From assembly GCF_011046555.1 (NCBI RefSeq), contig NZ_CP049246.1:372001-436000 (forward strand): a DNA stretch of 64,000 nt, in the 5' to 3' direction. The notes beneath the pieces are model-generated. The model was not told where the DNA came from and made no database searches. It saw only the letters and a list, made by a program, of their open reading frames with translations. The translations under genes and the position numbers were made by a program. Positions 17,761 through 27,879 of the stretch are shown here, piece by piece; the stretch's first letter is position 1; every line of letters begins with the position of its first letter. The DNA is from Sphingobacterium lactis. GTDB lineage: Bacteria; Bacteroidota; Bacteroidia; Sphingobacteriales; Sphingobacteriaceae.

Positions 17761-18996
17761 TTAAATTTGGTGGTGTAAACTTTCATCCAAGAATGGGTGG
17801 TTTTTCGGTGCTAGCGCATGCTTGCTTAATTTCGAAAGAACCAAGAAAGTGAATAAACCAACAAATCCTATTGCTGTACCGATCTCGATAAAGCCAAATC
17901 CTCTGTGAGACTCAACTGTACCTGGCATGACCATGATGTAGTAATCTAACCAGTGACCTGCCAATAACAAGATAGCTACGAATAACATCACGTTTTGCTT
18001 ACGTTTTGCATCGCGGTCTACCAACAATAGCAATGGCGCCACAAAGTTAATAATAATGCTCAACCAAAACCAAGGTTTGTATTCCGGTTCCCAACGTTTG
18101 TAGAAATAAACGGTCTCCTCTGGAATGTTTGAATAGTAGATCAACATAAATTGAGCGAACCATACATACGTCCAGAAAATAGAGAAACCAAATAACAACT
18201 TACCTAAGTCATGCAAGTGGTTTTCATTAACCCAAGCCATGTATCCAGCTTTCTTCACCAATACCAAGATGATGATGATCGCGGCGATACCACTAACCCA
18301 CATTGCTGCGAAGTTGTACCAACCGAACATGGTGGAGAACCAGTGTGCCTCTAGGGACATGATGGTATCGAATGACCAGATTGGTGTAGTGAAACCAAAG
18401 ATTACCAAGAAGATCGCCGAAAGCTTGAAGCTTTTCTTGTAGGAGTTCAAGCCACCTGCAAGGTCTTCGTTGTATGATATTTTCGCAAGGATGAAAGCAA
18501 AGATGCTGTAAGTACCCATGAACAAGATCTGACGGATCAAGAATCCAGGTACATTCAAGAATGCAGCTTTACCGGCAACCAGTTTATCATAGTTCGGGCT
18601 GTTCGGATCTGTCAATCCTTCAGCGTGCCAGTGGTGGTATAAATTGTGTGTAGTAAGTCCTAGCGCAACAATGATCAACAAGATGATCGATGCGATAGGC
18701 AATACGCTAGCCATTGCTTGCGGAATACGGATCAAGCCTGCTGACCAACCGGATTGAGTTACCATCTGAAGGGCAACGAAAAAGGCGCCAGCAGCACATA
18801 CGCAGGTAAAGTAATAACCCATCAATAATAAATTGGCATATGTACGCTCAACCATGATATGGTCACTAGAAAGTAAACCGATTGCAATTGCGGCTATCCC
18901 GACAACGATCGCAACTAAACTCAAGACCTTGGCGATACCTGAGAATTGAAATTGCTCGCTGAAATTATAATCGTTATGATGATTGTGAGTTCCCAT
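17761..18996 (-). CDS. actF: Alternative Complex III subunit ActF
   Basis: A 411-residue membrane protein with about ten helices, related to ActC/NrfD-type quinol-binding subunits but shorter and more divergent. The His-rich start GTHNHHNDYNF, the internal HNLYHHWHAEGL and the YKPWFWLSIIINFVAPLLLLVDRDAK segment are usual for Bacteroidota ActF. It would sit in the inner membrane as part of the quinol:cytochrome c oxidoreductase. Assignment rests on family resemblance and its place between actE and ctaC. Confidence 0.88.
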   Translation of the reverse strand: MGTHNHHNDYNFSEQFQFSGIAKVLSLVAIVVGIAAIAIGLLSSDHIMVERTYANLLLMGYYFTCVCAAGAFFVALQMVTQSGWSAGLIRIPQAMASVLPIASIILLIIVALGLTTHNLYHHWHAEGLTDPNSPNYDKLVAGKAAFLNVPGFLIRQILFMGTYSIFAFILAKISYNEDLAGGLNSYKKSFKLSAIFLVIFGFTTPIWSFDTIMSLEAHWFSTMFGWYNFAAMWVSGIAAIIIILVLVKKAGYMAWVNENHLHDLGKLLFGFSIFWTYVWFAQFMLIYYSNIPEETVYFYKRWEPEYKPWFWLSIIINFVAPLLLLVDRDAKRKQNVMLFVAILLLAGHWLDYYIMVMPGTVESHRGFGFIEIGTAIGFVGLFTFLVLSKLSKHALAPKNHPFLDESLHHQI

Positions 18997-19015
18997 TTAT
19001 AATATCGATGTTAGA

Positions 19016-19666
19016 TTATTTTTTTTGTAATTCATGAACAAACATTACCACTTTCCAACGCTCCTCTGGAGTAAGTTGAGAGGCATGTGAACCCATCGCG
19101 TTATATCCATAAGTAATGGTGTGGAAGATTTTTCCATCAGGAAGTTGAGACATCTGTCCACCTCTTGAGGATGGTGTTCCAGCCGATTGATGGAAAGATG
19201 GCGGCGGAGGGAAATTCTCCAACGCACGTTTTCCGCGAGAATCCTCAACGGATCTATCTTTCGTGATCGTACCATCACCAGCACCTTCTTTACCATGACA
19301 TACCGAACAGTAGGTTTGGAACAATGCCTCACCTTGTTTCAAGTTCACCTCAGTCATCGCTAGAGGGTTCTTCAACTCAAGACCGGCACGTTCGTACTCC
19401 TCTACCGAGTTTCCGTATTCAAAACGCTCGAATCCGATTGGATTGGAACCTTGTGGTGGCGTTTGTGCAGTAATTTTATTAGTAAAGTTATCGTTTGGCT
19501 GATCCGGATTGAAAGCAATCGGATCATACATATTACGCGAGAATTCCCAACCAGCACTGCGTGTAGTACCATCCCCGCAAGCAGATACAACCGCTGTCAA
19601 TGCGACAGCTGCACATACAGTTCCAAGAAAATTCTTCTTATTCATAGCTAACATATTTTCTTTCAT
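19016..19666 (-). CDS. actE: Alternative Complex III subunit ActE, mono-heme cytochrome c lipoprotein
   Basis: A 216-residue periplasmic cytochrome. The lipobox VVSAC places the lipidated Cys at residue 30, and one heme motif CSVCH is at 120-124 (LFQTYCSVCHGKEGAGDG). A distal Met is in YGYNAMGSHASQLTPEERW. It hands electrons from the complex toward the oxidase. Three starts are possible; the third (19645, MNKKNFLG) gives the most typical lipoprotein signal and reduces the overlap with actD from 29 to 8 nt. Confidence 0.92.
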   Translation of the reverse strand: MKENMLAMNKKNFLGTVCAAVALTAVVSACGDGTTRSAGWEFSRNMYDPIAFNPDQPNDNFTNKITAQTPPQGSNPIGFERFEYGNSVEEYERAGLELKNPLAMTEVNLKQGEALFQTYCSVCHGKEGAGDGTITKDRSVEDSRGKRALENFPPPPSFHQSAGTPSSRGGQMSQLPDGKIFHTITYGYNAMGSHASQLTPEERWKVVMFVHELQKK

Positions 19667-20174
19667 TGTATTTAACTTCTACTGCTCCGGCATCTTTCAA
19701 TAAATTATCGATCAACGCATGGTCAGTATTCTCTTGAGCATCGATTGCGATGATGAAACGGTCGTCCGTAGCTCTTAGGTCCATAACGCGCGGTGCACGT
19801 CCTGGGAACAAGTGGTTACGGAAGAAAAACGTTGCAACCATACCCAATGCACATAATAAGATGGTCACCTCGAAAGTTACCGGCACAAAGTTCGGTAATG
19901 GCATAGATGGTTTACCACCGATGTTCATCGGCCAGTCATAAGACATGGTGTAGAACAATAAACTGAATCCTAATGTCGTACCTAACGCACCAAAAATAAA
20001 GGCTGCAATCGGTAATCGTGATGGCTTCACCCCTAGCTTCGCCTCAATCCCGTGGATAGGCATCGGTGTGAAACAATCGAAAATGCTAATATTATTTGCT
20101 TGCAACTTATCGATCCCGTGCATCATTTCATCAGGATCAGCAAAACTACCAAGTATATATTTTGTATTGCTCAT
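19638..20174 (-). CDS. actD: Alternative Complex III subunit ActD (DUF3341)
   Basis: A 178-residue protein with a soluble N-terminal part (YILGSFADPDEMMHGIDKL; FDCFTPMPIHGIEAKLG) and two transmembrane helices (about residues 57-80 and 100-120), then a cytoplasmic tail. This is the DUF3341/ActD pattern. It has no cofactor motif and is a structural subunit. It sits 5 nt after actC and overlaps actE. Confidence 0.92.
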   Translation of the reverse strand: MSNTKYILGSFADPDEMMHGIDKLQANNISIFDCFTPMPIHGIEAKLGVKPSRLPIAAFIFGALGTTLGFSLLFYTMSYDWPMNIGGKPSMPLPNFVPVTFEVTILLCALGMVATFFFRNHLFPGRAPRVMDLRATDDRFIIAIDAQENTDHALIDNLLKDAGAVEVKYNERKYVSYE

Positions 20175-20179
20175 TGCTA

Positions 20180-21661
20180 TTATTTTTGATGTAATGCTTT
20201 AATATCCTCTTCTGTAACTGAATCGTATTTCTCCAATGAATTAGCGAAGAAGTCAACCTGATCCTCAGGGAATGCGCCTTCTTTAACCAATTTCGTCTTA
20301 TGCTGTAAGCTGGAGCTTTTCAACAATAATTTCACCTCTGCGATTGCAATACCCGGTAAGAAACGGATGAACAATAAGAATAAGGTAAAGAATAGACCGA
20401 TGGAACCTACGAAGATACCTACATCCACCCACGTTGGGTAGAACATCGCCCATGACGATGGAAGGTAGTCACGGTGTAGGGAAGTTACGATAATTACGAA
20501 ACGCTCGAACCACATACCAATGTTCACGACGATAGACAACACCCATGAAATAGGGATACTTGTACGGATCTTCTTGAACCAGAATAACTGTGGAGAGATT
20601 ACGTTACAGGTCATCATCGCCCAGTAAGCCCATGCATACGGACCAGCAACACGGTTAGCGAATGCGTACATCTCGTATTCTGAACCTGAGTACCATGCAA
20701 TGAATAACTCCGTTAAATATGCGATACCTACGATTGAACCTGTAGTCATGATGATCTTGTTCATGGACTCGATGTGGAACATCGTAATGTAGTCCTCAAA
20801 GTTCATCACCTTACGAAGGATCAACAATAAGGTTTGTACCATCGCGAAACCGGAGAAGATCGCTCCAGCAACGAAGTACGGAGGGAAGATCGTGGTGTGC
20901 CATCCTGGAATTACGGATGTCGCGAAGTCCATGGATACGATCGTGTGTACCGAAAGTACCAATGGTGTGGAAATACCTGCTAAGATTAAGGATACAATTT
21001 CAAAACGCTGCCAAGTTTTTACCGAACCGTTCCAGCCGAAAGAAAGGATCGAGTAGATTCTTCTTTTCAAACCAGTCGCACGGTCACGAACTGTTGCGAT
21101 ATCCGGTAATAAACCACAGTACCAGAATACCAATGAAACCGTAAAGTATGTTGAGATCGCGAATGCGTCCCATACAAGTGGGGAGTTGAAGTTCACCCAA
21201 AGTGATCCGAATTGGTTAGGCAACGGGAAAATCCAGTATGCCAACCACGGACGTCCCATGTGGGCAACAACGTATGTTGCGGCACAGATAACGGCAAAGA
21301 TTGTCATCGCCTCAGCCGATCTGTTAATGGAGTTACGCCAGTTCTGACGGAATAGTAATAATACAGCGGAGATCAACGTACCGGCGTGACCAATACCTAC
21401 CCACCATACGAAGTCGGTGATATCCCAGGCCCAACCTACTGTTTTGTTCAATCCCCAAGCGCCGATACCCGTCCAGAACGTGTACCCAACACTCACAACC
21501 CACAACAAAGCGCCTAAAACAGCAACCGTAAAACCGATCCACCAGGCTTTGTTGGGCTTATTTTCAACCGGAAGTAAGATATCATCTGTAATCTTTGCAT
21601 AGGTGATATCCTTGCCGGTGATTAATGGTTCTCTTAATATTGATTCGTTATGCGATGACAT
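20180..21661 (-). CDS. actC: Alternative Complex III subunit ActC, NrfD/PsrC family
   Basis: A 493-residue inner-membrane protein with about ten helices of the NrfD/PsrC fold, which holds the quinol-oxidising site. Recognisable pieces are [24 protein letters not shown], the HMGRPW motif, and [20 protein letters not shown]. It passes electrons to the ActB iron-sulfur protein. It lies between actB and actD. Confidence 0.93.
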   Translation of the reverse strand: MSSHNESILREPLITGKDITYAKITDDILLPVENKPNKAWWIGFTVAVLGALLWVVSVGYTFWTGIGAWGLNKTVGWAWDITDFVWWVGIGHAGTLISAVLLLFRQNWRNSINRSAEAMTIFAVICAATYVVAHMGRPWLAYWIFPLPNQFGSLWVNFNSPLVWDAFAISTYFTVSLVFWYCGLLPDIATVRDRATGLKRRIYSILSFGWNGSVKTWQRFEIVSLILAGISTPLVLSVHTIVSMDFATSVIPGWHTTIFPPYFVAGAIFSGFAMVQTLLLILRKVMNFEDYITMFHIESMNKIIMTTGSIVGIAYLTELFIAWYSGSEYEMYAFANRVAGPYAWAYWAMMTCNVISPQLFWFKKIRTSIPISWVLSIVVNIGMWFERFVIIVTSLHRDYLPSSWAMFYPTWVDVGIFVGSIGLFFTLFLLFIRFLPGIAIAEVKLLLKSSSLQHKTKLVKEGAFPEDQVDFFANSLEKYDSVTEEDIKALHQK

Positions 21662-21688
21662 AGTTATTTTATTTCAGTCTTGAATAAA

Positions 21689-24600
21689 TTATGCTTCAAA
21701 TGTGTTTCTTACCTTCGTCATGTAACCAATATTTGGTTGTACGTTGATTTCTTCCAACACATAGTAAACGCGTTCGTTACGCAATGCTTTAGAAACTTCT
21801 GACTCTGGATCGTTTGCATCACCAAAGATGATTGCATTTGCCGAACAAGCTGCCTGACAAGCCATTTTGATATCCCCGTCTTTAACTTTACGGTTCTCCA
21901 TTTTCGCTTGCAGTTTACCTGCTTGGATACGTTGGATACACATCGAACATTTTTCCATAACCCCGCGTGAACGTGTAGTTACATCTGGGTTCAATACCAA
22001 CTGCGTGAACTCATTGTTCAAGTAGTTGTCGAAACGGGAATCATTCCAGTAGTTGAACCAGTTGAAACGACGTACTTTATATGGACAGTTGTTCGCACAG
22101 TAACGTGTACCGAAACAACGGTTGTAAGCCATGTGGTTTAGACCTTCAGAAGAGTGTACTGTTGCCAATACCGGACATACCGTCTCACATGGAGCGTGCT
22201 CACAGTGCTGACATAACATCGGTTGGTGAACAACGGTTACATCTTCGTAATCCAGACCATCTGCCTTAGCGATATCATTTTCTTTCGTTAATCCTGTTCC
22301 ACCATTGTTGATCGTGTAGTAACGGTCGATACGCAACCAGTGCATTTCACGACGACGGCGAACCTCATCGCGACCTACAACAGGAACGTTATTCTCTACG
22401 TTACATGCAACGATACATGAACCACAACCTGTACATGCGTTCAAGTCGATCGCCATCACCCAACGGTGACCTGGCTGCTCAAACTTGTTCCACAAATCGT
22501 ACGTTTGGTGCGTATCGGCGAAACGTCCGGATTCTGAATTCGGATCTTTCAAATATTTAGCGAACGAAGTCTCACGGATAATGTTACGACCTTCGATCGT
22601 GTGGTGTGTCTGCGTCTGTGCCAATTCGTAGATACCAGCAGCTTTGGATACGCTTGCTTTCGCTTGGAATTGAACAGTACCGTTGATAACGCTAGCAAAT
22701 GGGAAGGCATTTACACCGACATTGTTACCTGCTTTACCAACTTTGGTACGACCATAACCTACCGCTACGGAAACTGTTCCTCTAGCTTGACCAGGTTGCA
22801 ATACCACTGGAAGATCAACTTTGTAGCCATTCGCTTCAACAGTTACTTTTCCAGTTTCCTTCACACCAAGTTCCTCAGCATCTGCTGGGTTAATCGCTGC
22901 AAAGTTATCCCAAGTTACTTTGGAAACTGGATCAGGCAATTCCTGCAAGTATGCATTGTTCGCCCAACGTCCGTCTCTCAAGTTTGGAGATTCGTATAAT
23001 TTCAATTCTACACCGCCAGCAACTTTCTTGCTTTCTGCAGTCAATGCCGCAGCAGCAGCATTTACATCTACATTCGCAGCATACGCCGAACCAGTAGCTG
23101 ATCCTTTGTATACAAAACCTTGCTGCAATACATCTTTCCACAACTTACCAGTTCCAGCCAAGATGTTCGCTTCCCAGTTTTCTTTTACGAAATCGTGGAT
23201 CGGCTTGTTCACACCTGCCCAGATCAATAAACTCTGCTCAACCTGACGTGTGTTGAACACTGGGTTGATGGTAGGTTGAACGATGGTGAATAAACCTTCT
23301 TTAGCGGATGAGTCACCCCAAGCCTCTAAGAATGTACAGTTAGGCGCAATCGCTTTCAATTCAGAAGCTGTTTCATCAGCACGGTCAGCGAAAGATACCG
23401 TATAATCGATTTTCGCTAATGCGGCTTTCACGTCATCTGTCTTGAAGTAGTCATAAACAGGGTTGCTGTTCAAGAAGAACGCAACGCCTACCTGACCTGC
23501 TTTCGCAGCATTCAAGAATGTTTGGAAACCTGCATCGGAACCTTGGTATTGCTTCGAGAAGTTATCCAAGTCGATTACCGCTCCATACGCACCTAAAGCT
23601 GTATTGATTGCGTTTGCCAACAACTGCGCATTGGTGTCGTTAGAACCGGCAACAACAACTGCTGCACCTCTATTGTTCACCAATTCTTTCGCTGCTAAGG
23701 CAATGGCTGTTTTTGCTTTTGCATTGGTTGTACCACCTGCTACGTTCTGACCAGTGATTGCATTGTACAAGCTGATCAACACGGCGCCTTCTTCTGAAGG
23801 TTTGATGGCGATACGAACGTCCGCATTGGATCCGGTCATGGAAAGACCTGATTCAAATTGGATATGGCGTGACATCTTACCACCTTTCAGTGATTTGTAG
23901 TCACGGTTCTTGATGTAATCTTGTGTATGTTCTTCACCCGCTACCCAAGTACCCAAGAAATCTGCTGCTACTGAAACAACAACTTGAGCCTTATCGAAGT
24001 GGTAAGAAGGAACAACAGCTTTACCGAATGCCGCTCTGTTGGCTTCGATAATACCGCTGTAAGATACCGCGTCAACCTGTACCAATTGGGTTGCCGGATA
24101 TTTTGTAGTCAATGCAGCGATAGCAGCCAATGTAGATGGGCTATTCACTGTATTTGAAACGATCGTGATCTGTTTTCCTGCTGCTTGCGCTTTGTTCAAT
24201 GCGTCAACAACAACCTGATCCAATTTCGACCATTCTACATCTTTACCACCGATTTGTGGATTCTGTAGTTTGGACATATCGTATAGATCCAAGACAGCTG
24301 CAGAAGTATTTGCGTCTGTACCTTGGTTCAAGCCGATTGAATTCGGGTTAGCCTCCAAAGAGATTGGTCTTCCTTCTCTCGTTCTTACGATTACACTCTG
24401 ACCATTGAAGGATGAAGCATAGTAGTTCGGGATACCTGGAGTTACCTCTTCCGGCTTGATCACATAAGGCACAGCCTTGTGAATTGGTGTACGGTTACAA
24501 GCTGCCAACGTAACAGCTCCTAAACCGAAACCTAAAGCTTTCAAGAAGTCACGACGAGGCGTCTTAGTACTTAAACCCGCTTCATTTAACACATCTTCTA

Positions 24601-24700
24601 CGGGAATAGGCTCAGCAAACTCACTCTTGCTTCCTTCAACGAAAGCAGGAGTTTGATTCAATTCCTCTAAACCTTTCCAATATTTTTTATTGCTTTCCAT
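21689..24700 (-). CDS. actB: Alternative Complex III subunit ActB, molybdopterin-like and 4Fe-4S fusion protein
   Basis: A 1003-residue periplasmic subunit. A variant Tat signal TPRRDFLKALGFGLGAVTLA ends in a lipobox-like AAC. Residues to about 720 resemble a molybdopterin oxidoreductase; in this family that domain is thought to bind no cofactor. The C-terminal ferredoxin-like domain has four Cys clusters: CTGCGSCIVAC, CQHCEHAPCETVC, CFGTRYCANNC and CSMCIQRIQAG with CQAAC, ligating iron-sulfur clusters. It relays electrons from ActC quinol oxidation to the hemes of ActA and ActE. Confidence 0.95.
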   Translation of the reverse strand: MESNKKYWKGLEELNQTPAFVEGSKSEFAEPIPVEDVLNEAGLSTKTPRRDFLKALGFGLGAVTLAACNRTPIHKAVPYVIKPEEVTPGIPNYYASSFNGQSVIVRTREGRPISLEANPNSIGLNQGTDANTSAAVLDLYDMSKLQNPQIGGKDVEWSKLDQVVVDALNKAQAAGKQITIVSNTVNSPSTLAAIAALTTKYPATQLVQVDAVSYSGIIEANRAAFGKAVVPSYHFDKAQVVVSVAADFLGTWVAGEEHTQDYIKNRDYKSLKGGKMSRHIQFESGLSMTGSNADVRIAIKPSEEGAVLISLYNAITGQNVAGGTTNAKAKTAIALAAKELVNNRGAAVVVAGSNDTNAQLLANAINTALGAYGAVIDLDNFSKQYQGSDAGFQTFLNAAKAGQVGVAFFLNSNPVYDYFKTDDVKAALAKIDYTVSFADRADETASELKAIAPNCTFLEAWGDSSAKEGLFTIVQPTINPVFNTRQVEQSLLIWAGVNKPIHDFVKENWEANILAGTGKLWKDVLQQGFVYKGSATGSAYAANVDVNAAAAALTAESKKVAGGVELKLYESPNLRDGRWANNAYLQELPDPVSKVTWDNFAAINPADAEELGVKETGKVTVEANGYKVDLPVVLQPGQARGTVSVAVGYGRTKVGKAGNNVGVNAFPFASVINGTVQFQAKASVSKAAGIYELAQTQTHHTIEGRNIIRETSFAKYLKDPNSESGRFADTHQTYDLWNKFEQPGHRWVMAIDLNACTGCGSCIVACNVENNVPVVGRDEVRRRREMHWLRIDRYYTINNGGTGLTKENDIAKADGLDYEDVTVVHQPMLCQHCEHAPCETVCPVLATVHSSEGLNHMAYNRCFGTRYCANNCPYKVRRFNWFNYWNDSRFDNYLNNEFTQLVLNPDVTTRSRGVMEKCSMCIQRIQAGKLQAKMENRKVKDGDIKMACQAACSANAIIFGDANDPESEVSKALRNERVYYVLEEINVQPNIGYMTKVRNTFEA

Positions 24701-24740
24701 TTAAGCTATATATAAGATTCCGTTATTCTAAATTAATTTA

Positions 24741-26033
24741 TTAATAGTGACACTTACCACACTCTAAACCACCGATCATCGCAGCAGTCATCTTCTCACC
24801 CTTCTTCAACTTCTCGTGTGCTTCGATCAACTGATCGTAGTAAGCGTTGTCTGTATTGACAGCCGTTTCTCTGTGACAGTCAACACACCACTTCATCGTC
24901 AATGGCGAGTATTGGTAAACCTCTTCCATATCTTGGATCGGTCCGTGACAAGTCTGACACTCTACACCTGCAACAACAACGTGTTGAGAGTGGTTAAAGT
25001 AAGCGAAGTCAGGCAAGTTGTGGATTCTAACCCATTCAATAGGTCTTGTGTTCGTTCCGTACGTTCTTGTATCTGGATCCCAGTCAACGGCACGGTATAA
25101 TTTAGCGATCTCTGGAGAGATTTCACCATCGTAGTGATCCGCAGCAGTTACTGTGTTGTGACAGTTCATACATACGTTCGCTGAAGGAATGGATGCATTC
25201 TTGGATTTGAAAGCTCCACCGTGACAGTACTGACATTCAATTTGGTTAACACCCGCGTGGATCTGGTGCGAGAATTTGATCGGTTGTACTGGTTTGTACC
25301 CTTCGTGAACACCTACGTTCCACATGGTTTTCCAACCAGCAACACCTAGAAGACCAACAAGCATCAAGACTACGAAGAAGACTAACTTCTTGTTTTTCAA
25401 GAATGCTCTCGCAAATTTAGCGCTGTCGCTTTCACCTGCTTCTTCATTTCTTGCTTGCGCTTCAGCAATGCTTGCTTTGTTTGTTTCGATAACTTTTTCT
25501 AAAGTTTTCGTCACACGGTTCAAAGCGTAGATAACGGCAACTGCAACGACGAACAACGCGATCAATCCGAAAATCATCAAGTTGTTGGCATCGGAGCTCG
25601 CAGCACCACCACCTGCAGCACCTGCAGCTTCTTTCTTTTCAGCATTTTTAACTTCTTCAGCTTTCAAGAACGCTACGATGTCCTTAATGTCACTCTCTGA
25701 TAAGTGCGCATAAGGAGCCATTGTAGTCGGGTATTCAGCTTTCAAAGCTACGGCTTGCTCATCGCCAGAGTCAATCATTCCTTGCGGATTGTGAACCCAT
25801 TTGATGATCCATGCCTCTTCCCGGCGCTCAGACAGCCCGGCCAAATCTGGCCCTGTCAATTTTCTACCTACAGCGTGACACGAATTACATGCATTCGATT
25901 TAAATAGCGCTGCACCATTCGCAACATCTTGCGCCTGCGTGGTAGTCGTAACGGCAAATAACAATACCAAACTGATCGATATTGACTTCGCAAGTCTTCC
26001 CAAAACGGATGAGATATTTCTCATATTTAGCAC
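24741..26033 (-). CDS. actA: Alternative Complex III subunit ActA fused to an N-terminal cytochrome c domain
   Basis: A 430-residue multiheme protein with six heme-binding motifs. After a signal peptide, a mono-heme class I cytochrome domain carries CNSCH (49-53) and the distal-Met region YPTTMAPYAHLSESDIKD. A transmembrane helix (about 152-170) and a second one (about 215-235) lead to the usual ActA pentaheme part: CQYCH, CMNCH, CQTCH, CVDCH and a C-terminal CGKCHY. Textbook ActA has only the five. It is the first gene of the respiratory run and has its own promoter core upstream. Confidence 0.93.
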   Translation of the reverse strand: MLNMRNISSVLGRLAKSISISLVLLFAVTTTTQAQDVANGAALFKSNACNSCHAVGRKLTGPDLAGLSERREEAWIIKWVHNPQGMIDSGDEQAVALKAEYPTTMAPYAHLSESDIKDIVAFLKAEEVKNAEKKEAAGAAGGGAASSDANNLMIFGLIALFVVAVAVIYALNRVTKTLEKVIETNKASIAEAQARNEEAGESDSAKFARAFLKNKKLVFFVVLMLVGLLGVAGWKTMWNVGVHEGYKPVQPIKFSHQIHAGVNQIECQYCHGGAFKSKNASIPSANVCMNCHNTVTAADHYDGEISPEIAKLYRAVDWDPDTRTYGTNTRPIEWVRIHNLPDFAYFNHSQHVVVAGVECQTCHGPIQDMEEVYQYSPLTMKWCVDCHRETAVNTDNAYYDQLIEAHEKLKKGEKMTAAMIGGLECGKCHY

Positions 26034-26108
26034 TTTATACTATTTTATGTGTAATAATTAATTGTTGACTCTCCAGTATAGGTACACAGTACCGTACAAA
26101 ACAATGCA

Positions 26109-26141
26109 CAAAAGTATAACTTATTAAGCAATCCCTGACAA
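26109..26141 (-). promoter_or_regulatory. Promoter of the act/cta cluster
   Basis: On the minus strand TACTTTTG (26116-26109) fits TAnnTTTG, and an ATTG ends at 26139, about 22 nt upstream of it, as a -33 candidate. The predicted mRNA start near 26102 gives a leader of roughly 70 nt before actA. Confidence 0.5.
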
Positions 26142-26266
26142 TTTGATGACGTAATTTGTCAATTTATAATCATTCTAAATTATACCCCGAATCCCCCTCC
26201 AAAGCCATAATAAATTAACATTCCCCTGATTTTTCCTTAATTCCTTTTTTGTAAATTAGCTAGTCT

Positions 26267-26728
26267 ATGAAAACATTCTATTCAATATTAATTTTATTCA
26301 TTATATCAGGTTGTGCACACTCACAATCGAACTCAACAACGCATACTATGGATAGCACAAAGAAATATAACGAACTAACTGCCGAAGAGGAATACGTTAT
26401 CCTCCATAAAGGCACAGAAAGGCCTTTTACAGGCGAACTACTAGACAATAAGGAAACCGGCACCTACGTGTGCAAGCGCTGTGATGCGCCGCTGTACAGC
26501 TCTCAGGACAAATTTGAATCTCACTGTGGCTGGCCGAGTTTTGATGATGAAATCCCTGGCGCGGTAAAAAGGGTAACGGATGCCGATGGAAGAAGGGTGG
26601 AAATTATCTGTAACGCCTGTGGCGCCCATTTGGGCCATGTTTTTGAAGGCGAAGGATTCACCTCCAAAAACACCAGGCACTGTGTAAATTCGGTATCTAT
26701 GAAGTTTGTTCCAGCGACTCCGCAATAG
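26267..26728 (+). CDS. msrB: Peptide-methionine (R)-S-oxide reductase, exported lipoprotein form
   Basis: Repairs methionine-R-sulfoxide in proteins. The 153 residues start with a lipoprotein signal (lipobox IISGC, Cys16), so the enzyme acts in the periplasm or at the outer membrane rather than the cytosol. The MsrB domain has two zinc Cys pairs (Cys69/72 and Cys115/118), the SHCGWPSF block with Cys87, and catalytic Cys139 in TRHCVNSVS. It is a single gene divergent from actA. Its last 32 nt overlap the convergent lacI-type gene. Confidence 0.93.
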   Translation: MKTFYSILILFIISGCAHSQSNSTTHTMDSTKKYNELTAEEEYVILHKGTERPFTGELLDNKETGTYVCKRCDAPLYSSQDKFESHCGWPSFDDEIPGAVKRVTDADGRRVEIICNACGAHLGHVFEGEGFTSKNTRHCVNSVSMKFVPATPQ

Positions 26729-27722
26729 CAGAGGAACCACGGACCAATAACTCACTAGGAATTACAATCTGTTGTAATTCCTTATTTTTTCCCTTGATCT
26801 CATTGAGCAAGGTATGGATCAGCTCATTCGCAATAGCTGATGTATCCTGGGTCACCACGGAGATGCCAGGCTCATACAGACTGAATAGCGTATGGTCATC
26901 GAAAGCCACCATGTGTGGCAGATCCATATTATATTTCTTCACGGCCATCAATCCCTTGATTGCCAAATAGTTTGTCGCAAATAGAACAGCGTCCAAATTG
27001 TTGCTGCTGATGAATTCATGCAGTTGCTCGATGGCAAGCTCCTCGTCCTCATCGATCTTGATCTTCTTGATAAAAGCTTGATATTGATAATCATCGATCG
27101 CCTTCATGTACCCTTCCAATCGGTCGCGCATCTGCGTCTGGTTGGAATAGAGCGAAACAAATCCTACCCGTTTGTTGTTGGGGTTTTCCAGCAGGTGCTT
27201 GGTTGCATCAAAAGCCCCATTGAAGTTGTCGAGAACAACATAATGGGTTTCCAACGATGGAATGTACCGGTCAAATAAAACCAACGGCACATTGTTCTTG
27301 ATCAGGTTGGATAGCGTGTCTTCCAGGCCTTCCGGCGGTGTAATGATGTAACCATCGACTTGTCGGTCATAAAACAGCTGGATCAGCTCCTTCGCCTTGG
27401 TCTCATCATTATCCATGCTACAGTAGATGATGTGGTATCCATTGTCATAGGCAATCCGTTCGATATATTTAGCCACATTGGAAAAGAAAGGGTTGGAGAT
27501 ATCTTCCACGATCAGCCCCAAAATCTTGGATTGACCGGTGCGCAGGCTCTGCGCCAGCTGATTGGGTTTATACCCCACTTTCTTCACATAGTCCAATACG
27601 CGTTTCGTCAACCCTTCACTGATCCGCTTTTCCTTTGCCTTCCCATTCAGGATAAAGGACACGGTGGTCACAGAAACGCCCAAGTTCTTTGCAATGTCAC
27701 TAATTAAAATACGTTTTCTCAT
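26697..27722 (-). CDS. LacI-family transcriptional regulator
   Basis: A 341-residue repressor or activator. The N-terminal helix-turn-helix reads [20 protein letters not shown] (about residues 8-27), followed by a hinge ([15 protein letters not shown]) and a periplasmic-binding-protein-like sensor domain ([14 protein letters not shown] onward) that would bind a sugar effector. It is divergent from the GH92 gene with 157 bp between them. A TATATTTG core (27764-27757) probably drives it, and the shared spacer carries repeated GCTAAA half-sites, so self-control and control of the mannosidase are both likely. Confidence 0.92.
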   Translation of the reverse strand: MRKRILISDIAKNLGVSVTTVSFILNGKAKEKRISEGLTKRVLDYVKKVGYKPNQLAQSLRTGQSKILGLIVEDISNPFFSNVAKYIERIAYDNGYHIIYCSMDNDETKAKELIQLFYDRQVDGYIITPPEGLEDTLSNLIKNNVPLVLFDRYIPSLETHYVVLDNFNGAFDATKHLLENPNNKRVGFVSLYSNQTQMRDRLEGYMKAIDDYQYQAFIKKIKIDEDEELAIEQLHEFISSNNLDAVLFATNYLAIKGLMAVKKYNMDLPHMVAFDDHTLFSLYEPGISVVTQDTSAIANELIHTLLNEIKGKNKELQQIVIPSELLVRGSSAIAESLEQTS

Positions 27723-27756
27723 GCTAGGTCAATAAAAATTTCCAATCAAAATCTAC

Positions 27757-27855
27757 CAAATATAAAAATATTAGCTAAATTTTAGCTATTAATTGCTAAA
27801 TATTATGCTAAAAATTTGGCTAAAAGGGTTTATTAGGTTTAAAAATGTACATTTG
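27757..27855. promoter_or_regulatory. Divergent promoters with a GCTAAA half-site array
   Basis: A minus-strand core TATATTTG (27764-27757) serves the LacI gene; a plus-strand core TACATTTG (27848-27855) serves the GH92 gene 25 nt ahead of its ATG. Between them GCTAAA occurs at 27774, 27795, 27807 and 27819, the last three exactly 12 bp apart. TTTAGC at 27781 makes an inverted repeat with the copy at 27795 (8-nt spacer). This is the likely LacI-type binding region. Confidence 0.55.
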
Positions 27856-27879
27856 TAAGACACTAATATAACGTTTTTT

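Noticed and set aside
17466..17852. Plus-strand open frame rich in Ala and Ser opposite ctaC
   Set aside because: It arises from the complement of the low-complexity linker codons and has no independent support.
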